From: Sphingomonas kyeonggiensis
GTDB lineage: Bacteria; Pseudomonadota; Alphaproteobacteria; Sphingomonadales; Sphingomonadaceae
NCBI RefSeq assembly: GCF_030812785.1
Contig: NZ_JAUSTJ010000003.1
Location: 62,001-126,000, forward strand
Length of the DNA stretch: 64,000 nt
Direction of reading: 5' to 3'
Every line of letters starts with the position of its first letter. Position 1 is the first letter of the stretch. Of this stretch, positions 1-8,382 are shown one piece after another. The notes below the pieces were generated by a model. It made no database searches, was not told the DNA's origin, and was given only the letters and a program-made list of their open reading frames with translations. The translations under genes were made by a program, and so were the position numbers.

Positions 1-915
1 GGTCAGCTCCTCCTGGCGCAGGCGCGCGTCGCTCTCTGCCTTGGCGAGGTCGGCGAGGATGCGGGCGCGGGCCTCGGCGGTCGACTGGCTCGAATTGCCG
101 CCAGCCACCGCGATCTGCGCCTCGGCCTTGCGCGCGGTGGCGAGCGCGGCGTCGCGGTCGCGCGCGGCGGCGAGGCGCTGGCGGCGCATCTCGATCACCT
201 TGAGCTTCGAGACATAGCCCTTCGCCAGCAGCGTCTCGTTGGCAGCGATCTGCTCGTCGAGCAGCGGCAGCGTCTCGCTGAGCTTGGCGGCCTGGATCTG
301 CGCCTCGGCCCGGGCGGCACGCGCGGATTCGGTGTCGGCGGCACGCGTCTGGCTGCCTGCCTGGATCTCGGCGAGCTGGGCACGGGCTAGCGCGGCCTGG
401 GTGGCGGCAACCTCGGCCGTGGTGCCGGCAGGCGGGGTGAAGCGCAGCCCCTGGCCGTCGAGCGCCGAGAGGATCGCGCGCAGCCGCGCGGCGTCGAGCT
501 GGGCGGTCTCCAGCGCCTTGCCCGCCTGGGCGGCATCGGCATCGGAGACGGTGGGATCGAGCTCGACCAGCGGCTGGCCGGCGCGCACGCTCTGGCCGTC
601 GCGGACCAGGATCGCGCGGACGATCCCGCCCGAGCCCGGCTGGATCAGCTTGACGTCGTCGGCGGGGACCAGCCTGCCCGGCGCCGAAGCGACGACATCG
701 ACCCGGCCGAGAAACAGCCAGAGCAGGGCGACGACGAGCAGCCCGAGCAGCGCCCAGGCGGTGACGCGCGCCGTCGGCGAGACCGGGCGCTCGACCACTT
801 CCAGCGCGGCGGGGAGGAAGTCGGTCTCCTCGGTGCGGAGGACCGAGCGGGAACGCGCCCGCTCATTGTCGAGCGCGTCGCGCACGGCGGTCCAGTGTCG
901 AGTGACCGCGTTCAT
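1..915 (-). CDS. HlyD-family membrane fusion protein of a type I secretion system (C-terminus cut by window edge)
   Basis: This is the periplasmic adaptor of a type I secretion system, linking the inner-membrane ABC exporter to a TolC-like outer-membrane channel. The 305 visible codons begin with a short cytoplasmic segment, then one transmembrane helix (about residues 50-70, ending LLWLFLGRVDVV). A biotinyl-lipoyl-like half follows (GRLVPADDVKLIQPGSGGIV), and then a long Ala/Arg/Gln-rich coiled coil that runs off the window. The start ATG overlaps the stop of the ABC gene by 4 bp (ATGA), so the two are translationally coupled. By position it resembles the AtrD/AtrB pairs of sphingan loci. 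The likely cargo is the two RTX proteins encoded nearby. The missing C-terminus prevents a finer call. Confidence 0.9.
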   Translation of the reverse strand, partial: MNAVTRHWTAVRDALDNERARSRSVLRTEETDFLPAALEVVERPVSPTARVTAWALLGLLVVALLWLFLGRVDVVASAPGRLVPADDVKLIQPGSGGIVRAILVRDGQSVRAGQPLVELDPTVSDADAAQAGKALETAQLDAARLRAILSALDGQGLRFTPPAGTTAEVAATQAALARAQLAEIQAGSQTRAADTESARAARAEAQIQAAKLSETLPLLDEQIAANETLLAKGYVSKLKVIEMRRQRLAAARDRDAALATARKAEAQIAVAGGNSSQSTAEARARILADLAKAESDARLRQEELT

Positions 916-3065
916 GCCGCCGCTCCCGCCTGCACGCCGATCTGGCGATGATGGAGCGCGGCATAGCGGCCGCCGAGATGGAGCAGCTCGTCATGCGTGC
1001 CGCTTTCGACGATATGGCCCTTGTCCATCGTCAGGATGCGGTCGCACTGGCGGATCGCCGAGAGGCGGTGGGCGATGATCAGCACGGTGCGGCCGGCGGC
1101 GATCGCCTTCAGGTTGCGCTGGACGATCTCCTCGCTCTCGGCATCGAGCGCGGAGGTTGCTTCGTCGAGGATCAGGATGCGCGGATTGGTGATCAGCGCG
1201 CGGGCGATGGCGAGGCGCTGGCGCTGACCGCCCGAGAAATTGACCCCGCGCTCCTCGACGATCGTGTCATAGCCCTGGGGGAGGGCGAGGATGAAGTCGT
1301 GCGCGCCGGCAAGGCGGGCGGCGGTCATCACCCGCTCGATCGGCATGGCCGGATCGGCGAGCGCGATATTCTCGCGGATCGAGCGGTTGAACAGGATGTT
1401 CTCCTGCAGCACCACGCCGATCTGGCGGCGGAGCCAGGCCGGGTCGATCTGGGCGATGTCGACGCCGTCGACCAGCACCCGGCCGGCAGCGGGAAGGTAG
1501 AGGCGCTGGAGCAGCTTGGTCAGGGTCGACTTGCCCGAACCCGAGGCGCCGGCGATGCCGAGCGTGGTGCCGGCGGGCAGGTCGAGGCTGATCTCGTCGA
1601 GCGTCCAGGGGCCGTCGGCGGCATAGCGGAAGCGGACATTCTCGAAGCGGACATGGCCGGCGAGCGCGGGCAAAGCAGTGCGCGATCCGGCGCCGGGCTC
1701 GGTACCGGTGTTGAGGATGTCGCCCATCCGCTGGACCGAGAGGCGGACCTGCTGGAAGTCCTGCCAGAGCTGCGCCATGCGGATGACGGGGCCGGAGACG
1801 CGCTGGGCGAACATGTTGAACGCGACCAGCCCGCCTACGGTGAGCGTGCCGGCGATCACCGCCTGGGCGCCGAAGAACAGGATCGCGGCGAGGCTCAGCT
1901 TCGAGATCAGCTGGACCGCCTGGCTGCCGGAATTGCCGAGGTTGATCACCCGCTGGTTGGCGGCGCTATAGGCGGCGAGCTGGCGCTCCCAGCGATCCTG
2001 CCATTGCGGCTCGACCGCGGCGGCCTTGAGCGTCTGCATGCCCGAGACGCTCTCGACCAGCAGCGAATTATTGGCGGCGCCGCGGGCGAACTTCTCGTCG
2101 AGGCGGCGGCGCAGCGGGCCGGTGACGGCGAGCGAGACGATCACATAGGCGGGCAAGGTGAGCGCGACGATCACGAACAGCGTCGGCGAATAGAGCCACA
2201 TCGCGACGAGGAAGACGATCGTGAACAGCGGATCGACCAGCACCGTCAGCGAGGCATTGGTCATGAACTCGCGCACCGTCTCCAGCTCGCGGACCCGGGT
2301 GACGGTGTCGCCGACGCGGCGGTTCTCGAAATAGGCCATGGGCAGGCGGAGCAGGTGGCGGAAGAGGCGGCTGCCCAGCTCGACGTCGAGCTTCTGGCTG
2401 GTCTCCGAATAGAGCCGCGTGCGCAGCCAGCCGAACGCGACTTCCCAAAGCGAGACCAGCACCAGCCCGAGCGCGAGCACCTGCAGCGTGGCGAGGCTGT
2501 TATGGGCGAGCACCTTGTCGACAACGTTCTGGAAGAAGAGCGGGGCGGCGAGGCCGAGCAGGTTGAGCGCCAGGGTGATCAGCAGCACCTCGCCGATCAG
2601 CCGGCGGTACTTGACGATCTGGGGGATGAACCAGGTGAAGTCGAAGCGCTGGGCGGCGACCTGGGCGGAATCGCGGGTGGTGACGAGGAGCAGCTGGCCC
2701 GACCAGCGGGCCTCGAGCGCGGCGCGGTCCCAGCGCTCGATCTCGGCGCCGGGGCGCTGGACCGCGACGGCATCCTCGCCGACCCGGCCGATGACGAACC
2801 AGCCCTCGGCGCCGCTGGCCAGCACGGGCAAAGGCAGGCGGCGGAGGCGTTCGAAATCGCCTCGGGTGGCGCGGGCGCGAACGCCGGGGATGCGCCGGGC
2901 GAGGCGAAGCAGGTCGTCGGCCCCGGCCGGATCGGCATGGCCGAGATCGTGGCGCAGCTCGGCCGGATCGGCGGCGACGCGGTGCATCGCGAGGATCAGC
3001 GCGAGGGCGGCGAGCCCGTTGTCGGCGGGCTCCGGGGCGGGGTCGAAGGACAGGTCCTGCTTCAC
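912..3065 (-). CDS. Type I secretion ABC transporter with degenerate C39-like domain (HlyB type)
   Basis: This is a fused permease/ATPase that powers export of RTX proteins. The 717 residues comprise an N-terminal C39-peptidase-like domain (about 1-130), a six-helix membrane domain (about 150-430) and a nucleotide-binding domain. The latter has Walker A GASGSGKST, signature FSGGQRQRLAIARAL, Walker B ILILDEATSALD and the switch His in AHRLS. In the N-terminal domain the position of the C39 catalytic Cys reads DNGLAAL, so the domain should bind but not cleave cargo, as in HlyB; this fits RTX cargo lacking a double-Gly leader. The GTG start was chosen because GAGGAGGG lies just upstream and the region before it reads as noise. 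The stop overlaps the HlyD start. The pyruvyl transferase gene ends 25 bp upstream. Confidence 0.93.
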   Translation of the reverse strand: MKQDLSFDPAPEPADNGLAALALILAMHRVAADPAELRHDLGHADPAGADDLLRLARRIPGVRARATRGDFERLRRLPLPVLASGAEGWFVIGRVGEDAVAVQRPGAEIERWDRAALEARWSGQLLLVTTRDSAQVAAQRFDFTWFIPQIVKYRRLIGEVLLITLALNLLGLAAPLFFQNVVDKVLAHNSLATLQVLALGLVLVSLWEVAFGWLRTRLYSETSQKLDVELGSRLFRHLLRLPMAYFENRRVGDTVTRVRELETVREFMTNASLTVLVDPLFTIVFLVAMWLYSPTLFVIVALTLPAYVIVSLAVTGPLRRRLDEKFARGAANNSLLVESVSGMQTLKAAAVEPQWQDRWERQLAAYSAANQRVINLGNSGSQAVQLISKLSLAAILFFGAQAVIAGTLTVGGLVAFNMFAQRVSGPVIRMAQLWQDFQQVRLSVQRMGDILNTGTEPGAGSRTALPALAGHVRFENVRFRYAADGPWTLDEISLDLPAGTTLGIAGASGSGKSTLTKLLQRLYLPAAGRVLVDGVDIAQIDPAWLRRQIGVVLQENILFNRSIRENIALADPAMPIERVMTAARLAGAHDFILALPQGYDTIVEERGVNFSGGQRQRLAIARALITNPRILILDEATSALDAESEEIVQRNLKAIAAGRTVLIIAHRLSAIRQCDRILTMDKGHIVESGTHDELLHLGGRYAALHHRQIGVQAGAAA

Positions 3066-3090
3066 GGTCCCTCCTCTGGGTGCGGGCTCC

Positions 3091-4092
3091 TCAGCCGGTG
3101 ACCATCTGCGGGGTGCGGCAGGCCAGCGCGGTGGCGAAGCCCTCGGCGCGGCTGGTGGCGCGCAGCAGGCCGGCATAGTCGCCGGTCCACTGGTCGGCGA
3201 AGCCGGCGACCTTGCCGTAGCTGTTGTCGAGCAGCACGTGCGGGATATCGAGCAGCAGCGAGAGGATGTGCGCGTGGAGCCGGTCGGTGACGACCAGCTC
3301 GCCCGAGGACAGCATTGCCAGGCCGCGCTGGAAGCGCCATTCGGCGAGGCGGCGCTGGCGGGCGAGGCGCTGGGCCATCGGATCGCGGGTGACCAGGCGG
3401 CCGAGCTTGAGCGAGAGGCGCAGGAAGCGCTTCTGGGCGCCGTCCTCCTCCAGCCAGTCGTCGACGGCCACGCCGGCGGGCACCGCGGCATCGTCGGCGG
3501 AGCGCTCGTGATCGGTGCGCAGCAGCGCGAAGACCGGCACGGTGGCGGAGGAACGCTGCTGGCGGCCGAGCATCAGCGCGGCATCGGGGCACAGATGGAT
3601 CTCGCAGTCGAAATGTTCGCGGGCAAAGGCGAGCGAGCGGGCGTCGCGGACCAGCAGGGTGAAGGCGCCGTGGTCGCGGATCGCCTCGGCCATCTCCTTC
3701 GCCGCGGCGGGGTCGGCATAGTGGATCGACTCGGGCATCTGGACGATCGGCCGGCCGCGATGGGTGCGCAACAGGTGCAGGCGAAAGGCTTCGTGCTTGG
3801 GCCAGAGCGTGCCCATGTTGCCGCCGCCATGGATCAGGATCGTGCCGTCATTGCCGATCGCGGCGCGGCAGGCCGCATCGTCGAAATCGGCGATCGCGGA
3901 ATAATAAGCGGGCAGCCGACCGCGCTGGCGCAGATAGGCCATCTCGCCGAGCCAGATGGCGGAATCGCCGACATTGGAATGATCGGGGAAGTCGACCAGG
4001 GCGAGCTTGCCCGGGGGCAGCACGGTGTCGAGGACCTGGGCGAAACGCTGGGCGAGTTCGCCGACAAGCTGGTCGGCGGTCTTGATGGTCAT
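3091..4092 (-). CDS. Polysaccharide pyruvyl transferase family protein
   Basis: Members of this family transfer pyruvate from phosphoenolpyruvate to form a ketal on a sugar of a polysaccharide repeat unit. The 333-residue protein has family features: an N-terminal NVGDSAIW motif (about residues 45-55), the Gly-rich ILIHGGGNMG loop (about 105-114), and a C-terminal VVTDRLHAHILSLLL motif like the conserved DRxH-I segment. The ATG was chosen because it overlaps the wzx stop by 4 bp (ATGA). Lying between wzx and the exporter genes, it probably acts on the lipid-linked repeat unit in the cytoplasm. Target sugar and linkage cannot be read from sequence. Pyruvylation is not typical of gellan-class sphingans, so the polymer is likely different. 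Confidence 0.9.
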   Translation of the reverse strand: MTIKTADQLVGELAQRFAQVLDTVLPPGKLALVDFPDHSNVGDSAIWLGEMAYLRQRGRLPAYYSAIADFDDAACRAAIGNDGTILIHGGGNMGTLWPKHEAFRLHLLRTHRGRPIVQMPESIHYADPAAAKEMAEAIRDHGAFTLLVRDARSLAFAREHFDCEIHLCPDAALMLGRQQRSSATVPVFALLRTDHERSADDAAVPAGVAVDDWLEEDGAQKRFLRLSLKLGRLVTRDPMAQRLARQRRLAEWRFQRGLAMLSSGELVVTDRLHAHILSLLLDIPHVLLDNSYGKVAGFADQWTGDYAGLLRATSRAEGFATALACRTPQMVTG

Positions 4093-5570
4093 ATCCGGCC
4101 CTTTCTGAGGCGTCTGGACAGGGTCAGGAGGCGGCCGCGCCACGGCCGCGAGATGGCGAGCAGCACGATCCCGTAGAAAAGCGCGCCCGATGCGCTGAGC
4201 AGGAGCAGCACGCTCCAGCCCGAGAGATGGGTGTCGAGCAGCCGCATCGCGACCGCCAGCGCCACGCCCATCAGCGTCGAGGCGACGAGCGGGGCACCGA
4301 CCGCGCGCCAGGTATCGACCGGGCGGATGCCCGAGGCGCGGCGGAGCAGCAGGATCTGCATCGGCAGGGTAAGGTACGCGCGCCCGACATAGGAGATGGC
4401 GACGGCGAGCAGGCCATAGGGGAGCGCCGCCAGCGTCAGGATCACGCCGAGGACGAGCTGGGTGGTCGACAGCGACATCAGGCTGCGCGAGGCGCCGAGG
4501 ACGCTGAGCGAGGGCGAGGCGAAGAAGTTGAGCGTGAAGGGCACGGCCATGAACGCGAAGATCTGGGCGAGTTGCCCGGCCTCGTCCCATTTCGCGCCGA
4601 ACACGGTGGGGATTGCGACGGGTGCCAGCGCGCCGAAGCCGACCAGCGCCGGAAAGGAGATTGCCGAGGCCTGGGCAATCATCCAGCGATATGCCTGGCG
4701 CAGCTCGGCGGGCTCGTCCTTGACCCGGGCGAGGGTCTGCACCGCGACCTGGGTGAAGGGCTGGATCGCGCCGCGGCCGATCAGCTCGACGGTGCGCCAG
4801 GCCGTGCGGTAGACGCCGACCGCGGCCAGGCCGATGCCCGCGCCGATCGCCATTTCCTGCACGCGCACGGTGGCGAGGAAGACCAGCTGGACATAGATCA
4901 GGCTGGCGTTGAGCATGAGGTTGCCGCGCAGGATCGGCATCTCGAACTTCCAGCCCGGCTTCCAGTCATAGGAAGCGCGCGACAGGAACACGCCGGCGAT
5001 CTCGGTGACGAGACGCTGGATGACCAGGCTCCACAGCCCGAGCCCGGCAAAGGCGGCGACCACCGCGCAGGTGCCGCCGATCAGTCCGCCGACGACCGAG
5101 CGCAGCGCCGTGGTGCGGTGGCCGAACTCGCGCAGGCGCAGGGCAAGGTGGGTGCCGCCGAAGGAGGAGATCGGCAGGACCAGGCTCATCACCGCGAGCG
5201 GCAGGGCGATGGCCGGCGCGCCCATCAGGTCGGCGATCGGCTGGGCGAGCGCGACGATCAGCGCGGCGGAGAGGAAGGAGAAGCCCTGCTGCGAGCGGTA
5301 GATGGTGTCGAGGAACTGGGGAGTGAGCTCGCGCCTGCGGGCGATCGTCTGGACCAGCCCGGCAGTGGCGATGATGCGGAAGGCCTCGGCGGTTACCGCC
5401 ATCACCGCGAACGCACCGATGTCCGCGCGGGTGAGCAGGCGCGCGAGGATGACGAAGACGATGAAGGAGAAGAGCTGGTCCGACAGGAAGCGCGTGATCG
5501 TCCAGCCGATCGAGCTGCGGCTGCGCGCGCGCAGGCCGTCGTCGAAGCGCGCGGGAGTCTCAGCGTTCAA
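4089..5570 (-). CDS. wzx: Wzx-type oligosaccharide flippase (MATE/PST family)
   Basis: The product is predicted to flip undecaprenyl-linked repeat units across the inner membrane. The 493-residue protein is strongly hydrophobic with about 12-14 transmembrane segments. It has the typical N-terminal arrangement in which a cytoplasmic leader is followed by a first helix pair (FLSDQLFSFIVFVILARLL) and a polar LTRADIGAFAVM loop. The start lies 11 bp inside the end of the upstream GT25 gene, and the stop overlaps the pyruvyl transferase start by 4 bp, so this is one leftward operon. No catalytic motif exists in this family; the call rests on topology, composition and context. Confidence 0.88.
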   Translation of the reverse strand: MNAETPARFDDGLRARSRSSIGWTITRFLSDQLFSFIVFVILARLLTRADIGAFAVMAVTAEAFRIIATAGLVQTIARRRELTPQFLDTIYRSQQGFSFLSAALIVALAQPIADLMGAPAIALPLAVMSLVLPISSFGGTHLALRLREFGHRTTALRSVVGGLIGGTCAVVAAFAGLGLWSLVIQRLVTEIAGVFLSRASYDWKPGWKFEMPILRGNLMLNASLIYVQLVFLATVRVQEMAIGAGIGLAAVGVYRTAWRTVELIGRGAIQPFTQVAVQTLARVKDEPAELRQAYRWMIAQASAISFPALVGFGALAPVAIPTVFGAKWDEAGQLAQIFAFMAVPFTLNFFASPSLSVLGASRSLMSLSTTQLVLGVILTLAALPYGLLAVAISYVGRAYLTLPMQILLLRRASGIRPVDTWRAVGAPLVASTLMGVALAVAMRLLDTHLSGWSVLLLLSASGALFYGIVLLAISRPWRGRLLTLSRRLRKGRI

Positions 5571-6333
5571 GCAGGCGCCTCGCTTTCAGCATGCGCATCC
5601 GCGTGCGCTCGATATGGCGCCAGGCCTTCTGCTTGACCGAATGATAGAGCGGGTCGCTCTTCGGGCCGAAGCGCGAGGGGCCGATGTCGGAGACGATCGC
5701 CGCCTCGAGGATCGGCGCGGGGAACAGCGCGAGATTGGGCAGGCCGTGCGCCCAGCTGCGGTCCATCTCGTCGTCGATCGGGCGGCGGACGGTGCGGCAA
5801 TGCGCGACCAGGCGGCGCGCGCCCTCCAGCGTGATCGCATAGCCCTGGGTGCCATAGGCGGGGCCGACCAGCTCGACGATGGTGCGCGAATGCTGGAGGA
5901 AGTCACGCTTCACCACGCGCTGCCAGGTCGGGCGCTTGGCGTAGAGGCGCAGATAGTCGATGCCCTGGGCGTGGAGATCGGTGGCGGCGAGCGGCTCAAG
6001 ATAGGCCCAGTCGACCAGCGTGTCGTCCTCGAGTACGATCGCCTGGGGCACGCCGAGCGCGACCATGTCGCGCCAGATCGAGAAATGGCTGGCATAGCAG
6101 CCGATCTCGCCCTTGCTCATCGCCCGGCCCTTGTTGCGGCGGATCGCGGGCTCGTCGATCGTCATGCCCTGGGCCGGGGCGGTGCACGCGTCGAAGAAGC
6201 GCCAGGCGAGCGAGGTGCCCGCCGCACGCGCGGCAAAAGCCTCCCGACGGGCGGTGGCGGTTTCGAGCGAGACCACCGCGATCTCGGTGGCGATGCTCGA
6301 TTCGGGGCCCGATTCGGGCTGGAATTCACGCAC
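5560..6333 (-). CDS. Glycosyltransferase family 25 protein
   Basis: GT25 enzymes transfer hexoses, often galactose, during LPS or EPS assembly. The 257-residue protein shows the family block GEIGCYASHFSIWRDMV and the acidic metal-binding motif VLEDDT, with a downstream YGTQGYAITLEGA segment also typical of the family. The GTG at 6333 was chosen as start because GGAGG lies nine bases upstream, whereas an upstream in-frame extension has neither a ribosome-binding site nor family similarity. It is the first gene of the leftward operon and overlaps wzx by 11 bp. The sugar specificity is unknown. Confidence 0.85.
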   Translation of the reverse strand: MREFQPESGPESSIATEIAVVSLETATARREAFAARAAGTSLAWRFFDACTAPAQGMTIDEPAIRRNKGRAMSKGEIGCYASHFSIWRDMVALGVPQAIVLEDDTLVDWAYLEPLAATDLHAQGIDYLRLYAKRPTWQRVVKRDFLQHSRTIVELVGPAYGTQGYAITLEGARRLVAHCRTVRRPIDDEMDRSWAHGLPNLALFPAPILEAAIVSDIGPSRFGPKSDPLYHSVKQKAWRHIERTRMRMLKARRLLER

Positions 6334-6559
6334 GGGTACACGCCTCCTGCTCACGGTCACTGCATCGCTTGTGCGGTGCAACAACAACGATTGGTCCGGC
6401 GTGATCCTTGGTAGCGGGCAATTATTCGAGAGCGAAGGCGCCCCGGGCTCCGGTCACCCGGCCAAAGGGGCGGCTCGTCTTTCGCAGGCGCGGCATGCGG
6501 TTGACCCGGGCAGTGCGGCGGGCTGACTGAGCCGCGACTAGCACTGGACAGGCGTATCT
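6334..6559. promoter_or_regulatory. Divergent promoter region between the two main EPS operons
   Basis: These 226 bases separate the GT25-wzx-pyruvyltransferase-secretion operon (leftward) from the GT2-GT2-EEP-barrel-RTX operon (rightward), so they must hold two divergent promoters. Near 6358-6375 there is a TGC/GCA-rich stretch (GTGCGGTGCAACAACAAC), loosely like the GCA-rich motifs seen before other EPS genes here. A possible -35 (TTGACC) lies at about 6492, but I could not pair it convincingly with a -10. No ORF in the interval looks real. Confidence 0.55.
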
Positions 6560-7429
6560 ATGTTTCAAGTCGCAGTCGTCATACCTGTGTGGAACGGCGA
6601 AGCGGTGCTCGGCCGCTGCCTGGATGCGCTTGCGCGCCAGACGCTCCCGCGTGACGCATATCAGATCATCGTCGTCGACAATGGGTCGAGCGACGCCACG
6701 CCGGATATCGCGCGGCGCTATCCGGGTGTCGAGCTGCTCGAGGAGAAGCGGCCCGGCTCCTATGCCGCGCGCAACCTGGCGATCGGGCATGTCCGCGCGC
6801 CGATAACCGCCTTCACCGATGCCGATTGTGAGCCCGCGCCCGACTGGCTCGAGCAGGTGCTGCGGGCCGCGGCGGTCAATCCGGGCTTCGGCGTGCTCGC
6901 CGGCAGGATCGAGCTGTTCGACGAGATCGCGCAGGAGCGCGAGGTATTCGGCGATTATGAGAGGCTCTTCTCCTTCCCTCAGGCGCATGCGGCGCGTGGC
7001 AATTGCGCGACGGCAAACTGGGCGAGCGAGACGGCGCTGCTCAAGGAGTTGGGCGGGTTCGACGCCGGGCTGAAGTCGGGCGGCGACCGGCAGATGGCGC
7101 TGCGCATCAAGGAAGCCGGCCATCCCCTCGTCTATGTCCCCGCGATGGTCGTGCGCCATCCTGTGCGCGCGAGCCGGGCCGAGCTGGTCCACAAGCGCCG
7201 GCGGCTGAGCGGCGGGCGCTGGGACCGTACCGCGAAGCGCCCGCGGCTCGTTCATGTGCTGGGGATCACCGCGGTCGATACCGTGCGGCGGCTGCGCCGC
7301 GCGGCAATCTCGCGCGAACTGACGATGCGCCGCCGGCTGGCGGTGATGCTTCTGACGCTGGAGCTTGCCGGGGTGGCGGTGGGCGAATTCCTGCAACTCG
7401 CCGGGGGCAGAAAGGCAGCACGCGACTGA
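6560..7429 (+). CDS. Glycosyltransferase family 2
   Basis: This is an inverting GT-A glycosyltransferase. The 289 residues begin with the canonical VVIPVWNGEAVLGRCLDAL nucleotide-binding strand/loop, followed by IIVVDNGSSDATPDI and the metal-binding DxD in FTDADCEP (about residues 90-97). A GGDRQMALRIKEAG block takes the place of the usual acceptor/ED region. There is no transmembrane helix clear enough to predict a polymer synthase, so it probably adds one sugar to the lipid-linked unit. It opens the rightward operon, and its TGA overlaps the next ATG by one base (TGATG). Donor and acceptor are unknown. Confidence 0.9.
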   Translation: MFQVAVVIPVWNGEAVLGRCLDALARQTLPRDAYQIIVVDNGSSDATPDIARRYPGVELLEEKRPGSYAARNLAIGHVRAPITAFTDADCEPAPDWLEQVLRAAAVNPGFGVLAGRIELFDEIAQEREVFGDYERLFSFPQAHAARGNCATANWASETALLKELGGFDAGLKSGGDRQMALRIKEAGHPLVYVPAMVVRHPVRASRAELVHKRRRLSGGRWDRTAKRPRLVHVLGITAVDTVRRLRRAAISRELTMRRRLAVMLLTLELAGVAVGEFLQLAGGRKAARD

Positions 7430-8382
7430 TGACCGTCCCACATTTCTCCGTGGTCATGCCGCTCTACAACAAGGCCGCGCATGTCCGCGCCGCGATCGAG
7501 AGCGCGCTCGACCAGACGCTAGCGCCGCACGAGATATTGGTGATCGACAATTGCTCGACCGATGGCGGGCGCGAGCTGGTCGCGGCGATCGGGCATGAGC
7601 GGATCAAGCTGCTTGACCTGCCGACGCCGGGGCCGGGCGGCTATGCCGGGCGCAATCTGGGCATCCATGCGGCGAGCGGCGACTGGATCGCCTTCCTCGA
7701 CGCCGATGACCTGTGGCAGCCCGATCACCTCGCCGTGTTGGCCGAGGGGATCGCAGCCGACCCGCAGGTCCATGCGGCGGCAACCCGGTTCGACCATGTG
7801 TTCGAGGACCGCACCCAGCCGCAGCGCATCGTGCACAAGCTGGAGGAAGCGCAGACGCTCGACCTTGCCGGCTTCCTCTCCGCCTGGCTGGCGGTGCGCG
7901 AATGCCCGATGTGGACCGGGGCGATCGCGATCCGCCGCGACGCGCTGTTCGAGGCCGGGCTGTTTCCCGAAGGCCGGGCGGTGCGCGGCGGCGACAAGGA
8001 TCTGTGGCTGCGCGTGCTCGCCCAGGGCACGCTGCGCTACGACCCGCGCGTTACCGCCGTGTTCCACCGCGACAGCGACAACAAGGTCAGCAAATCGACC
8101 ACCACGCTCGACCTGCCCTGCCTGGTCGAGACCGCGCGGACCATCCTCGCCGGGGCGACCGGGCGCGAGGCCAGCCTGCTCCGGCGGCTGGTGAACCAGG
8201 AGATCGCCCATTATGCCCGCTACGCGATGAAATATCCGGGGCGGACCGCGATCAGGCTGGGCGACATCTATCTGCCCGAAGGGACGGGCACCGCGGCGCT
8301 GCTGCTTGCCGCCAAGCTGATCCCCGCATCGATCCGGCAATCCGGCCATGCCCTGCGCAATCGGCTGCTCGCCCGCGCGTGA
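7429..8382 (+). CDS. Glycosyltransferase family 2
   Basis: This is a second GT2 enzyme of the same operon. The 317 residues show FSVVMPLYNKAAHVRAAI at the N-terminus, VIDNCSTDGG, and a DxD motif in WIAFLDADDLW (about residues 84-95). A GGDKDLWLRVL block supplies the ED-like catalytic region. The ATG lies in a TGATG overlap with the previous stop, and the end overlaps the next gene by 4 bp (GTGA). It is clearly diverged from the preceding GT2, so the two probably add different residues of the repeat unit. A C-terminal amphipathic/hydrophobic stretch (AALLLAAKLIPASI) may anchor it at the membrane. Confidence 0.9.
   Translation: MTVPHFSVVMPLYNKAAHVRAAIESALDQTLAPHEILVIDNCSTDGGRELVAAIGHERIKLLDLPTPGPGGYAGRNLGIHAASGDWIAFLDADDLWQPDHLAVLAEGIAADPQVHAAATRFDHVFEDRTQPQRIVHKLEEAQTLDLAGFLSAWLAVRECPMWTGAIAIRRDALFEAGLFPEGRAVRGGDKDLWLRVLAQGTLRYDPRVTAVFHRDSDNKVSKSTTTLDLPCLVETARTILAGATGREASLLRRLVNQEIAHYARYAMKYPGRTAIRLGDIYLPEGTGTAALLLAAKLIPASIRQSGHALRNRLLARA

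Noticed and set aside
948..3101. A 717-codon open frame on the + strand opposite the ABC transporter gene
   Set aside because: It mirrors the third-codon GC bias of the real gene, has no ribosome site, and its composition (Arg/Asp/Gln/Gly-rich) matches antisense shadows seen throughout this GC-rich window.
6422..7441. A 339-codon frame opposite the first GT2 gene
   Set aside because: The GT2 frame contains the DxD and nucleotide-binding motifs and is coupled to the next gene; the opposite frame has no motif.
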